DNA of 10,744 nucleotides from Prevotella sp. UBA1378 (GCA_002305505.1 DBRC01000039.1:21153-31896); one strand, 5' to 3'; shown: positions 1 through 7,268, counted from the first letter of the stretch. The notes: generated by a model from the sequence alone, not told the origin. Program-made: numbers and translations.

Positions 1-46
1 TGCTGCCCACGGCTTGCCTTTAGGCAGCAATCCCTTTCTTTTTTTT
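1..46 (+). terminator. Possible intrinsic terminator of a gene left of the window
   Basis: A perfect 7-bp inverted repeat (TGCTGCC at 1-7, GGCAGCA at 23-29) is followed on the plus strand by a T-rich run (35-46, one C). Five bases separate stem and T-run, which is longer than usual. A competing smaller hairpin (TGCC-TTTA-GGCA, about 15-26) uses the same right arm. It could end a rightward gene outside the window that converges on thrC. The left edge cuts the context, so the call is tentative. Confidence 0.35.
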
Positions 47-66
47 ACTGCAAAAGCTAAAATGGC

Positions 67-137
67 TTATCCCGAACTCGGGTTATATCAGTATAAGTCA
101 GCTGAGTGATAAATACCGGTGTAGAGATAACCGGAGC
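67..137 (-). other. 3' region after thrC; weak hairpins, no convincing terminator
   Basis: Reading leftward from the thrC stop there are two small inverted repeats: CCGGT/ACCGG with a 9-base loop near 117-135, and CCCG-AACT-CGGG at 71-82. Neither is followed by a U-run on the minus strand, so I cannot name a terminator for the thr operon. No ORF fits here. Confidence 0.3.
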
Positions 138-138
138 T

Positions 139-1455
139 TTAGCCGTGGCATGAGGCATAAGTCATCAGGAATTGCTTGAAGTCTTCGAAATCCTTAGTCA
201 TAGGCACGCTCTGTTTCGTACCTTTCATGAACTCGGCCAGGCGGGCCGGAACCTCTACTTCGGCACCGGTGGCAGCTTCGACCGTTTCCTTAAACTTCGC
301 CGGGTGTGCCGTTTCGCAAAACACGCCGGTTTCCCCTTCTTCCAAGGCCTCCTTCAGCGCGCGGTAGCCGCATGCACCGTGTGGGTCGAGAATATAACCG
401 GTAGACAGGTACCCCTTCATCATCGCCTCCCGTATCTGTTCGTCGGTATACGCCGCACCGCTGATGAGGGAGGTGATCTTTTCATGCGAGCCATTGTATA
501 AATCGTAAATACGTGCAAAGTTGCTCGGGTCGCCCACGTCCATGGCATTAGCCAGCGTCTGTATGCTGGCCTTGGGTTCATACTTCCCGGTCAGCAGATA
601 CTTGTAGAAGATGTCGTTAGCATTGTTGGCAGCTATAAAACGCTTGATGGGCAACCCCATCCGGTGACCGAAAAGTGCCGCCGTGATATTACCGAAATTC
701 CCGCTCGGAACACAGACCACCAGGTTGTCCGCCTTTCCTAAGGCCTTCATGCGTGCATAGGCGTTGAAATAGTAGAACGCTTGGGGCAGGAAGCGTGCCA
801 CGTTGATGGAATTTGCTGATGTCAGCTTCATGTGCCTGTTGAGTTCCTTGTCCATAAAGGCATTCTTCACCAATGCCTGACAATCGTCGAAAACGCCGTC
901 GACCTCGATAGCCGTGATGTTCTTGCCGAGCGTAGTAAACTGGCTTTCCTGTATCTTGCTGACTTTTCCTTTAGGATATAAGACATACACATGGATGCCG
1001 TCAACCCCGAGGAAGCCGTTGGCAACGGCACTGCCCGTATCGCCGCTGGTAGCTACAAGCACATTCACCTGCTCTTTACCCTCTTGGCGTATGAAATACC
1101 GGAGCAGGCGGGCCATGAAGCGGGCTCCGACATCCTTGAATGCAAGGGTAGGGCCGTGGAACAGCTCCAGCGTATAAATATCCTCCTCAACTTTCACTAC
1201 CGGACAATCGAACGACAGCGTGTCATATACAATCTGTTTCAGTGACCCGGCATCGACGTCTTCGCCGAAGAAGGCGTCGGCTACGGTATATGCAATCTCT
1301 TGAAAGGGCATCTTGTCGATGCGGTCGAAAAACACCTCGGGCAACGGTTTGATATGTTCCGGCATGTAGAGGCCGCGGTCTTCTGCCAAGCCTTTTACCA
1401 CGGCCTTATGCAAGTCGGCTGCCGGTGCCTTTTTGTTTGTGCTATAGTATTTCAT
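139..1455 (-). CDS. thrC: Threonine synthase
   Basis: A 438-residue PLP enzyme that converts O-phosphohomoserine to threonine and phosphate in the cytoplasm, the last step of threonine synthesis. The PLP-binding lysine is K107 in HGPTLAFKDVGARF (100-113). The SGDTGSA loop is at 137-143, SANSINVARFLPQ at 213-225, and the glycine-rich phosphate-binding SGNFGN at 251-256. Length and the N-terminal domain (about 1-95) match the E. coli-type enzyme of about 430 residues. The start codon lies only 5 bases after the stop of the upstream apgM-like gene, so the two are almost certainly co-transcribed and perhaps translationally coupled; no strong Shine-Dalgarno is visible. It is the last gene of the thrA-apgM-thrC operon. 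All landmark residues are intact and there is no frameshift. Confidence 0.97.
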   Translation of the reverse strand: MKYYSTNKKAPAADLHKAVVKGLAEDRGLYMPEHIKPLPEVFFDRIDKMPFQEIAYTVADAFFGEDVDAGSLKQIVYDTLSFDCPVVKVEEDIYTLELFHGPTLAFKDVGARFMARLLRYFIRQEGKEQVNVLVATSGDTGSAVANGFLGVDGIHVYVLYPKGKVSKIQESQFTTLGKNITAIEVDGVFDDCQALVKNAFMDKELNRHMKLTSANSINVARFLPQAFYYFNAYARMKALGKADNLVVCVPSGNFGNITAALFGHRMGLPIKRFIAANNANDIFYKYLLTGKYEPKASIQTLANAMDVGDPSNFARIYDLYNGSHEKITSLISGAAYTDEQIREAMMKGYLSTGYILDPHGACGYRALKEALEEGETGVFCETAHPAKFKETVEAATGAEVEVPARLAEFMKGTKQSVPMTKDFEDFKQFLMTYASCHG

Positions 1456-1460
1456 TTCGT

Positions 1461-2699
1461 TTATTTGATGTTCATGAATGTTTGCATAAATTCTTGTAGT
1501 CGCAGCATGCCGTATCCACCGCCAATGCAGCTTTCTTCATCGTAGACCTGCACGTTGTCGGGCTGTATGCCCGGATAATATATAATGAAAGGCACGGGTT
1601 CCTTGACGTGAGTACGGATTTCCACAGGCGTAGGGTGGTCGGGCAGTATAGCGATGCATACAGGTTCGGCCCACGTTTTCAGCTCATTATATATCGGCTC
1701 TACTATGCGGCGGTCGAGGCTCTCGATTGTGTGCAGTTTCAGTTCGAGGTCGCCGTCATGCCCGGCTTCGTCGCTGGCTTCGATATGTACGAAGACGAAA
1801 TCTTGTTTCCGTATGGCCTCAATGGCTGCTTGAGCCTTGCCCTCGTAGTTCGTGTCGGCCAATCCTGTCGCGCCTTCCACCTTGACAACCTCAAGCCCGG
1901 CATAATGGCCGATACCCCTTATCAGGTCGACAGCAGAAATGACGCTGCCGCTTTTTATATCCGGATAGAGCTGCATGAGCGTTTGCATCGAGGGCCGGTA
2001 CCCCCCGCTCCAGGGCCAGATGCTGTTAGCCTGCCGCTCCCCGCGTTGCTTCCGTGCCTTGTTGAAGGGATGTTCGGAGAGCAACGACTGCGATTTTATA
2101 ATCAAGTCGTTTATCAGGTCGGCCGTTTCTTGTGCAGTCATGCGCCCTTGCTCTGCCGGTGCACCGCTTTCCGGTTTCACCAGCAGCGGGCGCCATTCCT
2201 CGTTGGGATGGTCGTGAGGCGGTGCGCATACGATGTGCTTGCTTCCACCCTTGATAATCAACAGGTGGCGGTACTGGATTCCGGTAATGAACTTAACACG
2301 GTCGTTACCCAGCTTTTCATTGAGGTATCTTATCAAGACATCAGCATCTTCCGTCTGCAGGTTTCCGCCATTGTGGGTGGCTATCTTTCCGTCGTCTAAT
2401 GTAATGATATTGCACCGTATGGCCATGTCGTCGCCGGCCATTTCATAACCAATCGAGGCCGCCTCCAGCGGCCCGCGCCCCTCGTAAACCTTGTTAAGGT
2501 CGTAGCCCATGATAGCCGTGTTGGCCACTTCCGAGCCCGGCATGAACCCGTCGGGTACGGTAATGAGCCGGCCGGTGCGCCCTTTGCGTGCCAATAAGTC
2601 CATGTATGGCGTATCGGCATACTGTAGCGGTGTCTTGCCTCCCAAGCGCTCCACCGCATGGTCGGCCATTCCGTCTCCTAATATAATAAGGTGTTTCAT
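1461..2699 (-). CDS. apgM: Phosphoglycerate-mutase-family protein, probable homoserine kinase
   Basis: A 412-residue protein of the alkaline-phosphatase superfamily, close to archaeal-type cofactor-independent phosphoglycerate mutase (apgM). Visible landmarks are ILGDGMAD with metal ligand D9, the active-site serine S56 in MPGSEVAN (53-60), GRGPLEA (74-80), IEASDEAGHDGD (306-317) with D310 and H314, and LPDHPTP (352-358) with D354 and H355, then RTH (362-364). The full metal and serine set looks intact, so it should be active. It lies between thrA (28-base gap) and thrC (5-base gap), in the slot of thrB, and no GHMP-type homoserine kinase is present. From memory, this operon-linked subfamily is catalogued as a 'proposed homoserine kinase' (TIGR02535), and mutant-fitness work in Bacteroides and Desulfovibrio supports that role. 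I infer ATP-dependent phosphorylation of L-homoserine. Real phosphoglycerate mutase activity is the alternative. Confidence 0.85.
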   Translation of the reverse strand: MKHLIILGDGMADHAVERLGGKTPLQYADTPYMDLLARKGRTGRLITVPDGFMPGSEVANTAIMGYDLNKVYEGRGPLEAASIGYEMAGDDMAIRCNIITLDDGKIATHNGGNLQTEDADVLIRYLNEKLGNDRVKFITGIQYRHLLIIKGGSKHIVCAPPHDHPNEEWRPLLVKPESGAPAEQGRMTAQETADLINDLIIKSQSLLSEHPFNKARKQRGERQANSIWPWSGGYRPSMQTLMQLYPDIKSGSVISAVDLIRGIGHYAGLEVVKVEGATGLADTNYEGKAQAAIEAIRKQDFVFVHIEASDEAGHDGDLELKLHTIESLDRRIVEPIYNELKTWAEPVCIAILPDHPTPVEIRTHVKEPVPFIIYYPGIQPDNVQVYDEESCIGGGYGMLRLQEFMQTFMNIK

Positions 2700-2727
2700 G
2701 TTCTTTCTGGATAAATGCGTTTGCGGT

Positions 2728-5157
2728 TTAAATATTCGCTATGCTCATGATGTTGGCGAATACGCCTGCGGCCGTTACCCCGGCTCCAGCCCCGTATCCT
2801 TGTATGAGCATGGGGTACTCTTTGTAGCGTTCGGTAGTGAGGAGTACGATGTTGTTAGAGCCTTCCAAGCCGTAGAACGGGTGGTGTACCCCCACTGCTT
2901 CGAGCGATACGCTGGTCTTTCCATGGTCCATTTTGGCCACAAACCGCCATCGTTTGTTTTCGGCCTCCAGCACCTTGCGTTTCTTTTCAAACTCCCCGTC
3001 GAGCGACGGCAGCCTCTTCCAGAAATCGTCGATAGTACCCTCGAAAAATTCATCGGGTACGAAAAGATGTTTTTCCACATCCTCTTGTTCCGCCTTATAC
3101 CCAGCCTCCCGTGTCAGGATGACCAGTTTGCGGACAACGTCTTTGCCACAGAGGTCGATACGCGGGTCGGGCTCGCTGTAGCCCTGCTGTTTGGCGCGGT
3201 GCACGGTTTCTGAGAACGGCACGTCGGCAGCAATCTCGTTGAAGATAAAGTTGAGCGTACCGCTAAGCACCGCTTCAATCTTCAGTATCTTATCGCCGGA
3301 GTTACGCAGGTCGTTGATGGTTCCGATAATCGGGAGGCCTGCGCCGACATTGGTTTCGAACAGGAATTTCACGCCGCGGCGTAGGGCGGTTTCTTTCAGT
3401 TTCAGATAGCTTTCATAATCGCCCGATGCTGCGACCTTGTTGGCTGCCACCACCGAAATGTTGTGTTCGAGGAATGTCTGGTATAAAGTGGCCACTTCGC
3501 CGCTGGCGGTACAGTCTACAAAGACGGAGTTGAAGATGTTCATCCCGATTACCTCGTCGCGCAAATGATTGATGTCGCTTTTGGGTGCTTCGTCGAGCAG
3601 CTTACGGTAGTTGGCCAAGTCGATGCCGTCGCGTGTGAAGACTGCATTATGGCTTGAGGCAATGCCTACGACGTTCAGTTTCAGCCGGCGTGTATTCATC
3701 AGTTCCTCGTACTGTGAATGTATCTGTTCTATAAGATTGCCGCCCACTGTGCCCACGCCGCAGATGAAGAGGTTGAGCACCTTGTATTCCGAAAGGAAGA
3801 AAGAGTCGTGGAGCACATTGAGCGACTTGCGCAGGAACTTAGCTGACACCACGAACGAGATGTTCGTCTCGGAAGCCCCCTGTGCACATGCTATCACACT
3901 GATACCGCTGCGCCCTAACGTACCGAAAAGTTTGCCGGCAATACCCGGCGTATGCTTCATGTTTTCGCCCACGATGGCAATTGTGGCCAAACCGCTTTCT
4001 GCGTGCATGGGGAACATGGCCCCTGTCTCGATTTCTTTCGCGAACTCGCGGTTGAGCACGCGTACGGCCTCGGCAGAGTCTTCGTCGCGCACGCCGATGG
4101 ATGTCGAATTCTCAGACGAGGCTTGCGATACCATGAACACGGAGATGCCGTGGTCGGCAAGTGCGGTGAAAATACGGCGGTTAACGCCGATTACTCCTAC
4201 CATCGAGAGGCCGGTGACAGTAATCAGGGTTGTTCCGCTGATGCTCGATATGCCCTTAATGGCTTTCCTGTCGTTCTCTATCTTGTCTTTGATGATAGTG
4301 CCGGGTTCTTCCGGAGCGAATGTGTTCTTTACCTTTATGGGGATATTCTTGATGCATACGGGATAAATCGTCGGAGGATAAATCACTTTCGCGCCGAAGT
4401 TGCAAAGCTCCATCGCTTCCACATAACTTAGTTCGCTGATGGTATAGGCCGTGCGGATTACCCGCGGGTCGGCCGTCATGAACCCGTTCACGTCGGTCCA
4501 TATCTCCAATACTTCCGCATCAAGGGCTGCTGCGATGATTGAGGCGGTATAGTCGCTTCCTCCCCGCCCCAGGTTAGTGACCTCCCCGGAATGTTCGTCG
4601 GAACTGATGAAGCCCGGAACAAGGGATACCTTGGGCAAGTCGCAGAATGTTTCGCGCACCAGCCTGTTGGTCAGCTCGCTGTCGAGCACATGCTTTCCGT
4701 GCTTCTGTGAGGTCTTTATGAATTTACGGGAGTCGAACCATTTGGCATCTTTTATCAGTGCTGCTACGATGTTGCTGCTCAGCCGTTCGCCATAGCTTAC
4801 AATCGCCGCTTGTGTTTTTGGACTGAGGTCGCGAATAAGGTAAACGCCATAATAAATGGAGCGTAACTCCTCCAGTAGACTGTCAATAATCTGTAATAAG
4901 CTTTCTCGCTGTTCTTTGTCTGCAATGACGGCTTTTGCCATGTCGTGATGGCGCCTGACCATCAGTTCAAATTCCGACTTGTAGGTATCGTCGCCCTTAA
5001 CGGCTAAATCAGAAGTGGAAATCAGCTTGTCGGTAATGCCCCCAAGCGCACTGACAACGACAATCACAGGGCCGGGCTGGTTTTCAACGATTTGTTGTAA
5101 GCTTAAAATGCTTTTTACGGAACCTACGGATGTCCCGCCAAATTTTAATACTTTCAT
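2728..5157 (-). CDS. thrA: Bifunctional aspartokinase / homoserine dehydrogenase
   Basis: An 809-residue fusion that catalyses the first and third steps of the threonine branch: aspartate to aspartyl phosphate, and aspartate semialdehyde to homoserine with NAD(P)H. The aspartokinase domain (1 to about 300) begins with KFGGTSVG (5-12) and carries GRGGSDYTA (198-206) and WTDVNGFMTADPR (220-232). Two ACT-like regulatory units follow: about 318-360, and about 393-437 with IAIVGENM and ISVIACAQGASETNISFVV. The homoserine dehydrogenase domain runs from about 460. It has the nucleotide loop CGVGTVGGN (466-474), AANKVA (571-576) with K574, ETNVGAGLPI (601-610) and GYSEPDPRIDLCGKDV (659-674). Length fits E. 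coli ThrA/MetL (about 810-820). The ACT units make feedback inhibition likely, most plausibly by threonine given the operon, but the effector cannot be read from sequence. The start follows an A-rich weak ribosome site. Confidence 0.97.
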   Translation of the reverse strand: MKVLKFGGTSVGSVKSILSLQQIVENQPGPVIVVVSALGGITDKLISTSDLAVKGDDTYKSEFELMVRRHHDMAKAVIADKEQRESLLQIIDSLLEELRSIYYGVYLIRDLSPKTQAAIVSYGERLSSNIVAALIKDAKWFDSRKFIKTSQKHGKHVLDSELTNRLVRETFCDLPKVSLVPGFISSDEHSGEVTNLGRGGSDYTASIIAAALDAEVLEIWTDVNGFMTADPRVIRTAYTISELSYVEAMELCNFGAKVIYPPTIYPVCIKNIPIKVKNTFAPEEPGTIIKDKIENDRKAIKGISSISGTTLITVTGLSMVGVIGVNRRIFTALADHGISVFMVSQASSENSTSIGVRDEDSAEAVRVLNREFAKEIETGAMFPMHAESGLATIAIVGENMKHTPGIAGKLFGTLGRSGISVIACAQGASETNISFVVSAKFLRKSLNVLHDSFFLSEYKVLNLFICGVGTVGGNLIEQIHSQYEELMNTRRLKLNVVGIASSHNAVFTRDGIDLANYRKLLDEAPKSDINHLRDEVIGMNIFNSVFVDCTASGEVATLYQTFLEHNISVVAANKVAASGDYESYLKLKETALRRGVKFLFETNVGAGLPIIGTINDLRNSGDKILKIEAVLSGTLNFIFNEIAADVPFSETVHRAKQQGYSEPDPRIDLCGKDVVRKLVILTREAGYKAEQEDVEKHLFVPDEFFEGTIDDFWKRLPSLDGEFEKKRKVLEAENKRWRFVAKMDHGKTSVSLEAVGVHHPFYGLEGSNNIVLLTTERYKEYPMLIQGYGAGAGVTAAGVFANIMSIANI

Positions 5158-5207
5158 ATATCTTTATATTATATAATTGCTGTCCCCTTAACGGACGGGG
5201 GGAAATT
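5158..5207 (-). other. 5' untranslated region of thrA (from P2)
   Basis: About 50 bases separate the predicted P2 start from the thrA ATG. They include a run of six C that could pair with GGGG about 9 bases later (CCCC at 5184-5187 against the G run at 5197-5202 on the plus strand). The stretch next to the ATG is AT-rich with a weak AAAGA-type ribosome site. No known riboswitch is recognisable. Confidence 0.4.
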
Positions 5208-5211
5208 TGTG

Positions 5212-5243
5212 CAAAAGTAGTAAGAATTATCGTGATAACCAAC
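5212..5243 (-). promoter_or_regulatory. Promoter P2 of the thr operon
   Basis: The minus strand reads GTTG (5243-5240), a 20-base spacer, then TACTTTTG (5219-5212). This matches the Bacteroides primary-sigma pattern of TTTG/TTG, 19-21 bases, TAnnTTTG. Transcription would start near 5206-5208, about 50 bases before thrA. It lies downstream of the terminator at 5296-5334, so RNA from P2 is not controlled by that terminator. Confidence 0.75.
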
Positions 5244-5295
5244 GTTTTTAGTGGATATTTGAAAATAAAACAGGTGTTTTACTAATTATTTGTAA

Positions 5296-5334
5296 CAAAA
5301 ACGAAGCCCGGCTATCTCACGATAGTCGGGCTTC
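5296..5334 (-). terminator. Strong intrinsic terminator upstream of thrA
   Basis: A 14-bp stem with one G-U pair (GAAGCCCGGCTATC at 5303-5316 with GATAGTCGGGCTTC at 5321-5334) and a four-base loop. On the minus strand it is followed after one G by TTTTT (5301-5297), then GTT. The plus-strand side (taaacacac) has no T-run, so it works leftward. It ends the RNA from P1 before P2 and thrA, and is either the end of a small RNA or a premature terminator in a thr leader. Confidence 0.85.
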
Positions 5335-5486
5335 TAAACACACCAATTACAATCAAAACTTGATGTAATACTTTACATGCTTTTTAAGTGCATCCTAATT
5401 CAATCTTTGTTATGAGCCAATTACCTATTTCGTAGATGTCATTGAATCTTGTCTGTTTGTTGAAGAATCTTCTTCATTCCTTTTGG
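5297..5486 (-). ncRNA. Predicted small RNA or attenuated thr leader, about 190 nt
   Basis: Promoter P1 and the terminator at 5296-5334 bound a transcript of about 190 bases with no long ORF. On the minus strand it contains several possible hairpins: GAAGA-AGAT-TCTTC near its 5' end, an 8-bp pairing with one G-U of 5441-5448 with 5397-5404, ATGTAA/TTACAT (5373-5378 with 5363-5368, four-base loop), ATCAA/TTGAT (5360-5364 with 5352-5356) and the terminator stem. I cannot assign it to a known RNA family: it lacks the long closing helix of 6S RNA and has no T-box features. It may be an independent small RNA or the leader of thrA. The transcript is inferred from promoter and terminator only. Confidence 0.6.
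5439..5477 (-). CDS. Possible 12-residue leader peptide (uORF)
   Basis: The first ATG of the predicted P1 RNA lies about 7-11 bases from its 5' end, after AAAAGGA, and opens MKKILQQTDKIQ. Two Ile and one Thr codon are present. Its TGA overlaps the ATG of a second tiny frame (5442-5425, MTSTK, two Thr codons). Such positions suit a leader peptide for threonine/isoleucine-sensing attenuation, but the residues are not dramatically enriched and short frames arise by chance. Low confidence that it is translated. Confidence 0.25.
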   Translation of the reverse strand: MKKILQQTDKIQ

Positions 5487-5489
5487 CTG

Positions 5490-5520
5490 CAAAATTACAA
5501 AATAAAGTGGTTTTTTCAAA
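5490..5520 (-). promoter_or_regulatory. Promoter P1, upstream of thrA
   Basis: The minus strand has TTTG (5520-5517), a 19-base spacer and TAATTTTG (5497-5490), an exact match to the Bacteroides -33/-7 pattern and the best promoter in the window. Transcription should begin near 5484-5488 and run leftward into the hairpin-rich segment and terminator upstream of thrA. Confidence 0.8.
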
Positions 5521-5602
5521 TAAATTTATCGTTAATATGTTACAAAAAAAGCGGCTGTGGTAGTTAAAACATGTTGAGTGGGGCGCCGTCGGCATTAAAA
5601 CC

Positions 5603-5622
5603 AGTATGCAGGGGGGCATGCT
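5603..5622. repeat. Small inverted repeat with G-run loop
   Basis: AGTATGC (5603-5609) and GCATGCT (5616-5622) form a 7-bp stem with one G-T pair on the plus strand and a loop of AGGGGG. It sits between the back-to-back promoters P1 and that of the FAD gene, about 20 bases upstream of the latter's -33 box. No T-run follows directly on either strand. It could be a protein-binding site or nothing. The rest of 5521-5640 shows nothing I can name. Confidence 0.25.
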
Positions 5623-5640
5623 AAAATTTCCGTGATGTGC

Positions 5641-5671
5641 TTGGCGTTCTCGAACAATCTTTGTACTTTTG
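5641..5671 (+). promoter_or_regulatory. Promoter of the FAD-dependent protein gene
   Basis: TTG (5641-5643), a 20-base spacer and TACTTTTG (5664-5671) match the Bacteroides pattern. Transcription would start near 5675-5678, only about 5-7 bases before the ATG at 5682. The mRNA would be nearly leaderless, with no room for a Shine-Dalgarno site. Confidence 0.75.
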
Positions 5672-5681
5672 CATGTAAATT

Positions 5682-7268
5682 ATGATTAAAGAATTTCAAA
5701 TCAGGGTATTGCCCCATGTCGCATCTAACGAAGAAAGCCTGAAGCGCTATTTGTCCGATGAAGACGGGTTGGATGTAAGGACGGTTTACGGCGTGCGGGT
5801 GCTCCGCAGAAGCATTGATGCCCGCCAGCGCACTGTTTATGTCAACTTGAAGGTAAGGGTGTACATCAACGAAATGCCGTGCGACGACGAATATCAGCGC
5901 GTGGAGTATCCGGATGTGTCGGGCCGGCCTGCGGTCATCGTTGTGGGCGAAGGGCCGGGAGGCCTGTTCGCCTCGTTGCGGCTTATCGAGTTAGGGTTGC
6001 GCCCAGTAGTGCTTGAGCGCGGTAAGAATGTGCATGAGCGTAAGAAAGACTTGGCTGCCATCACCAAAACGCAGCGTGTAGACAGTGAAAGCAATTACTG
6101 TTTCGGCGAAGGCGGAGCGGGGGCATATTCCGACGGGAAACTGTATACCCGCAGCAAGAAGCGGGGAAATATAGAGAAGATACTGAACGTATTTTGCCAG
6201 CATGGAGCCTCCACGGCTATCCTTGCCGATGCCCATCCGCATGTAGGCACCGATAAACTGCCGCGTGTGATAGAGAACATGCGCAACACAATTATACGGT
6301 GTGGCGGGGAGGTGCATCATCAGACCAAGATGACTCGCTTGATAATCGGGAACGGCCAAGTGGCCGGTGTCGAAGCCGTGTGCCCGGAAGGTTCCGGTGC
6401 CGCCCGGCGGGAATTCAGAGGGCCGGTGATACTGGCTACGGGTCATTCTGCAAGGGATGTATACCGCTATCTGGCAGAGGCGAAGGTGGAACTCGAGGCG
6501 AAGGGAATCGCCGTAGGAGTGCGCTTAGAACACCCTTCGGAGCTTATCGACCAGATACAATATCATAATAAACAAGGCAGAGGTAAATACCTTCCTGCTG
6601 CAGAGTATTCGTTCGTGACGCAGGTCGGTGGGCGCGGCGTATATTCTTTCTGCATGTGTCCCGGAGGGTTTGTCATACCGGCGGCCACAGGGGACGAGCA
6701 GATTGTGGTCAACGGTATGAGCCCGAGCAACCGCGGCGGGAAATGGTCTAATGCAGGGATGGTTGTAGAAATCCGACCGGAAGACTGCACCGCGAATCCG
6801 GACGGCATCCATCCGCTGTCTGTAATGCATTTTCAAGAAGAAATAGAGCGCAATTGCTGGCAGCAGGGCAACAGGAAACAGACAGCCCCGGCGCAGCGTA
6901 TGGCCGACTTTGTCAACGGGCATTTGAGCTACGACCTGCCTAAAGCGTCGTATGCACCGGGATTGATTTCCAGTCCGTTGCATTTCTGGCTGCCTGATGC
7001 AGTGAGCGGGCGCCTTAAGGAAGGTTTTAAAGTATTTGGCAAATCCTGCCACGGTTTCCTCACCAATGAGGCCGTAATGATTGGGGTTGAAACCCGCACG
7101 TCGTCCCCTGTGCGTATCCTCCGCGACCGTGATACGCTGATGCATGTGCGCATCCGCGGTTTGTTCCCGTGCGGCGAAGGTGCGGGCTATGCGGGCGGAA
7201 TTGTTTCGGCAGGAATCGACGGTGAGCGTTGTGCCGACATGGTTGCCCGTTATCTCCAATCTTTATGA
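5682..7268 (+). CDS. COG2509-type FAD-dependent dehydrogenase of unknown function
   Basis: A 528-residue cytoplasmic flavoprotein; no signal peptide or membrane segment. Residues 1 to about 80 form a separate N-terminal domain typical of this family. The Rossmann FAD fold follows: AVIVVGEGPGGLFA (84-97) gives GxGxxG, with the ribose-binding acid E112 in VVLERG. Then come GEGGAGAYSDGKL (142-154), the ATGHSARD strand (252-259), CPGGFVIPAA (326-335) and the C-terminal FAD motif LFPCGEGAGYAGGIVSAGIDG (about 494-514). This layout fits the widely conserved 'uncharacterized FAD-dependent dehydrogenase' group related to HI0933/GidA-like flavoproteins; the substrate is not known to me. Length is normal. 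The start is fixed by the promoter lying immediately upstream. It has its own promoter, and no terminator is visible before pheT, so read-through is possible. Confidence 0.88.
   Translation: MIKEFQIRVLPHVASNEESLKRYLSDEDGLDVRTVYGVRVLRRSIDARQRTVYVNLKVRVYINEMPCDDEYQRVEYPDVSGRPAVIVVGEGPGGLFASLRLIELGLRPVVLERGKNVHERKKDLAAITKTQRVDSESNYCFGEGGAGAYSDGKLYTRSKKRGNIEKILNVFCQHGASTAILADAHPHVGTDKLPRVIENMRNTIIRCGGEVHHQTKMTRLIIGNGQVAGVEAVCPEGSGAARREFRGPVILATGHSARDVYRYLAEAKVELEAKGIAVGVRLEHPSELIDQIQYHNKQGRGKYLPAAEYSFVTQVGGRGVYSFCMCPGGFVIPAATGDEQIVVNGMSPSNRGGKWSNAGMVVEIRPEDCTANPDGIHPLSVMHFQEEIERNCWQQGNRKQTAPAQRMADFVNGHLSYDLPKASYAPGLISSPLHFWLPDAVSGRLKEGFKVFGKSCHGFLTNEAVMIGVETRTSSPVRILRDRDTLMHVRIRGLFPCGEGAGYAGGIVSAGIDGERCADMVARYLQSL

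Noticed and set aside
66..77. 12-base match between CTTATCCCGAAC near the left end and its complement at 10676-10687, considered as a dispersed repeat
   Set aside because: A few 12-base matches are expected by chance when a 10.7-kb sequence is compared with itself, and the flanks do not match.
1608..2399. 263-codon open frame on the plus strand opposite the apgM-like gene
   Set aside because: It lies wholly antisense to a gene with clear family motifs, has no recognisable domain and no promoter or ribosome site. It is a by-product of the coding strand's codon use.
3611..4366. 251-codon plus-strand frame opposite thrA (and the frames at 2509-3213 and 3952-4431)
   Set aside because: All are antisense to the well-supported thrA or apgM genes, with low-complexity Ser/Pro/Arg-rich composition and no family features.
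5297..5486. 6S RNA, T-box or amino-acid riboswitch identity for the leader RNA
   Set aside because: The two ends do not form the long closing helix with central bubble expected of 6S RNA (the best 5'/3' pairing I found is about 5 bp). I see no T-box-like conserved segment and no recognisable lysine- or other riboswitch core.
5425..5619. 64-codon minus-strand frame in the divergent intergenic region, considered as a small protein or long leader peptide
   Set aside because: It runs straight through the P1 promoter boxes (5520-5490), so most of it would not be in the P1 RNA, and no promoter or ribosome site precedes its first ATG. Only its last codons coincide with the micro-ORF MTSTK.
6525..7259. 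244-codon minus-strand frame opposite the FAD gene
   Set aside because: Antisense shadow of a gene whose FAD motifs run through the whole stretch; no domain recognised.
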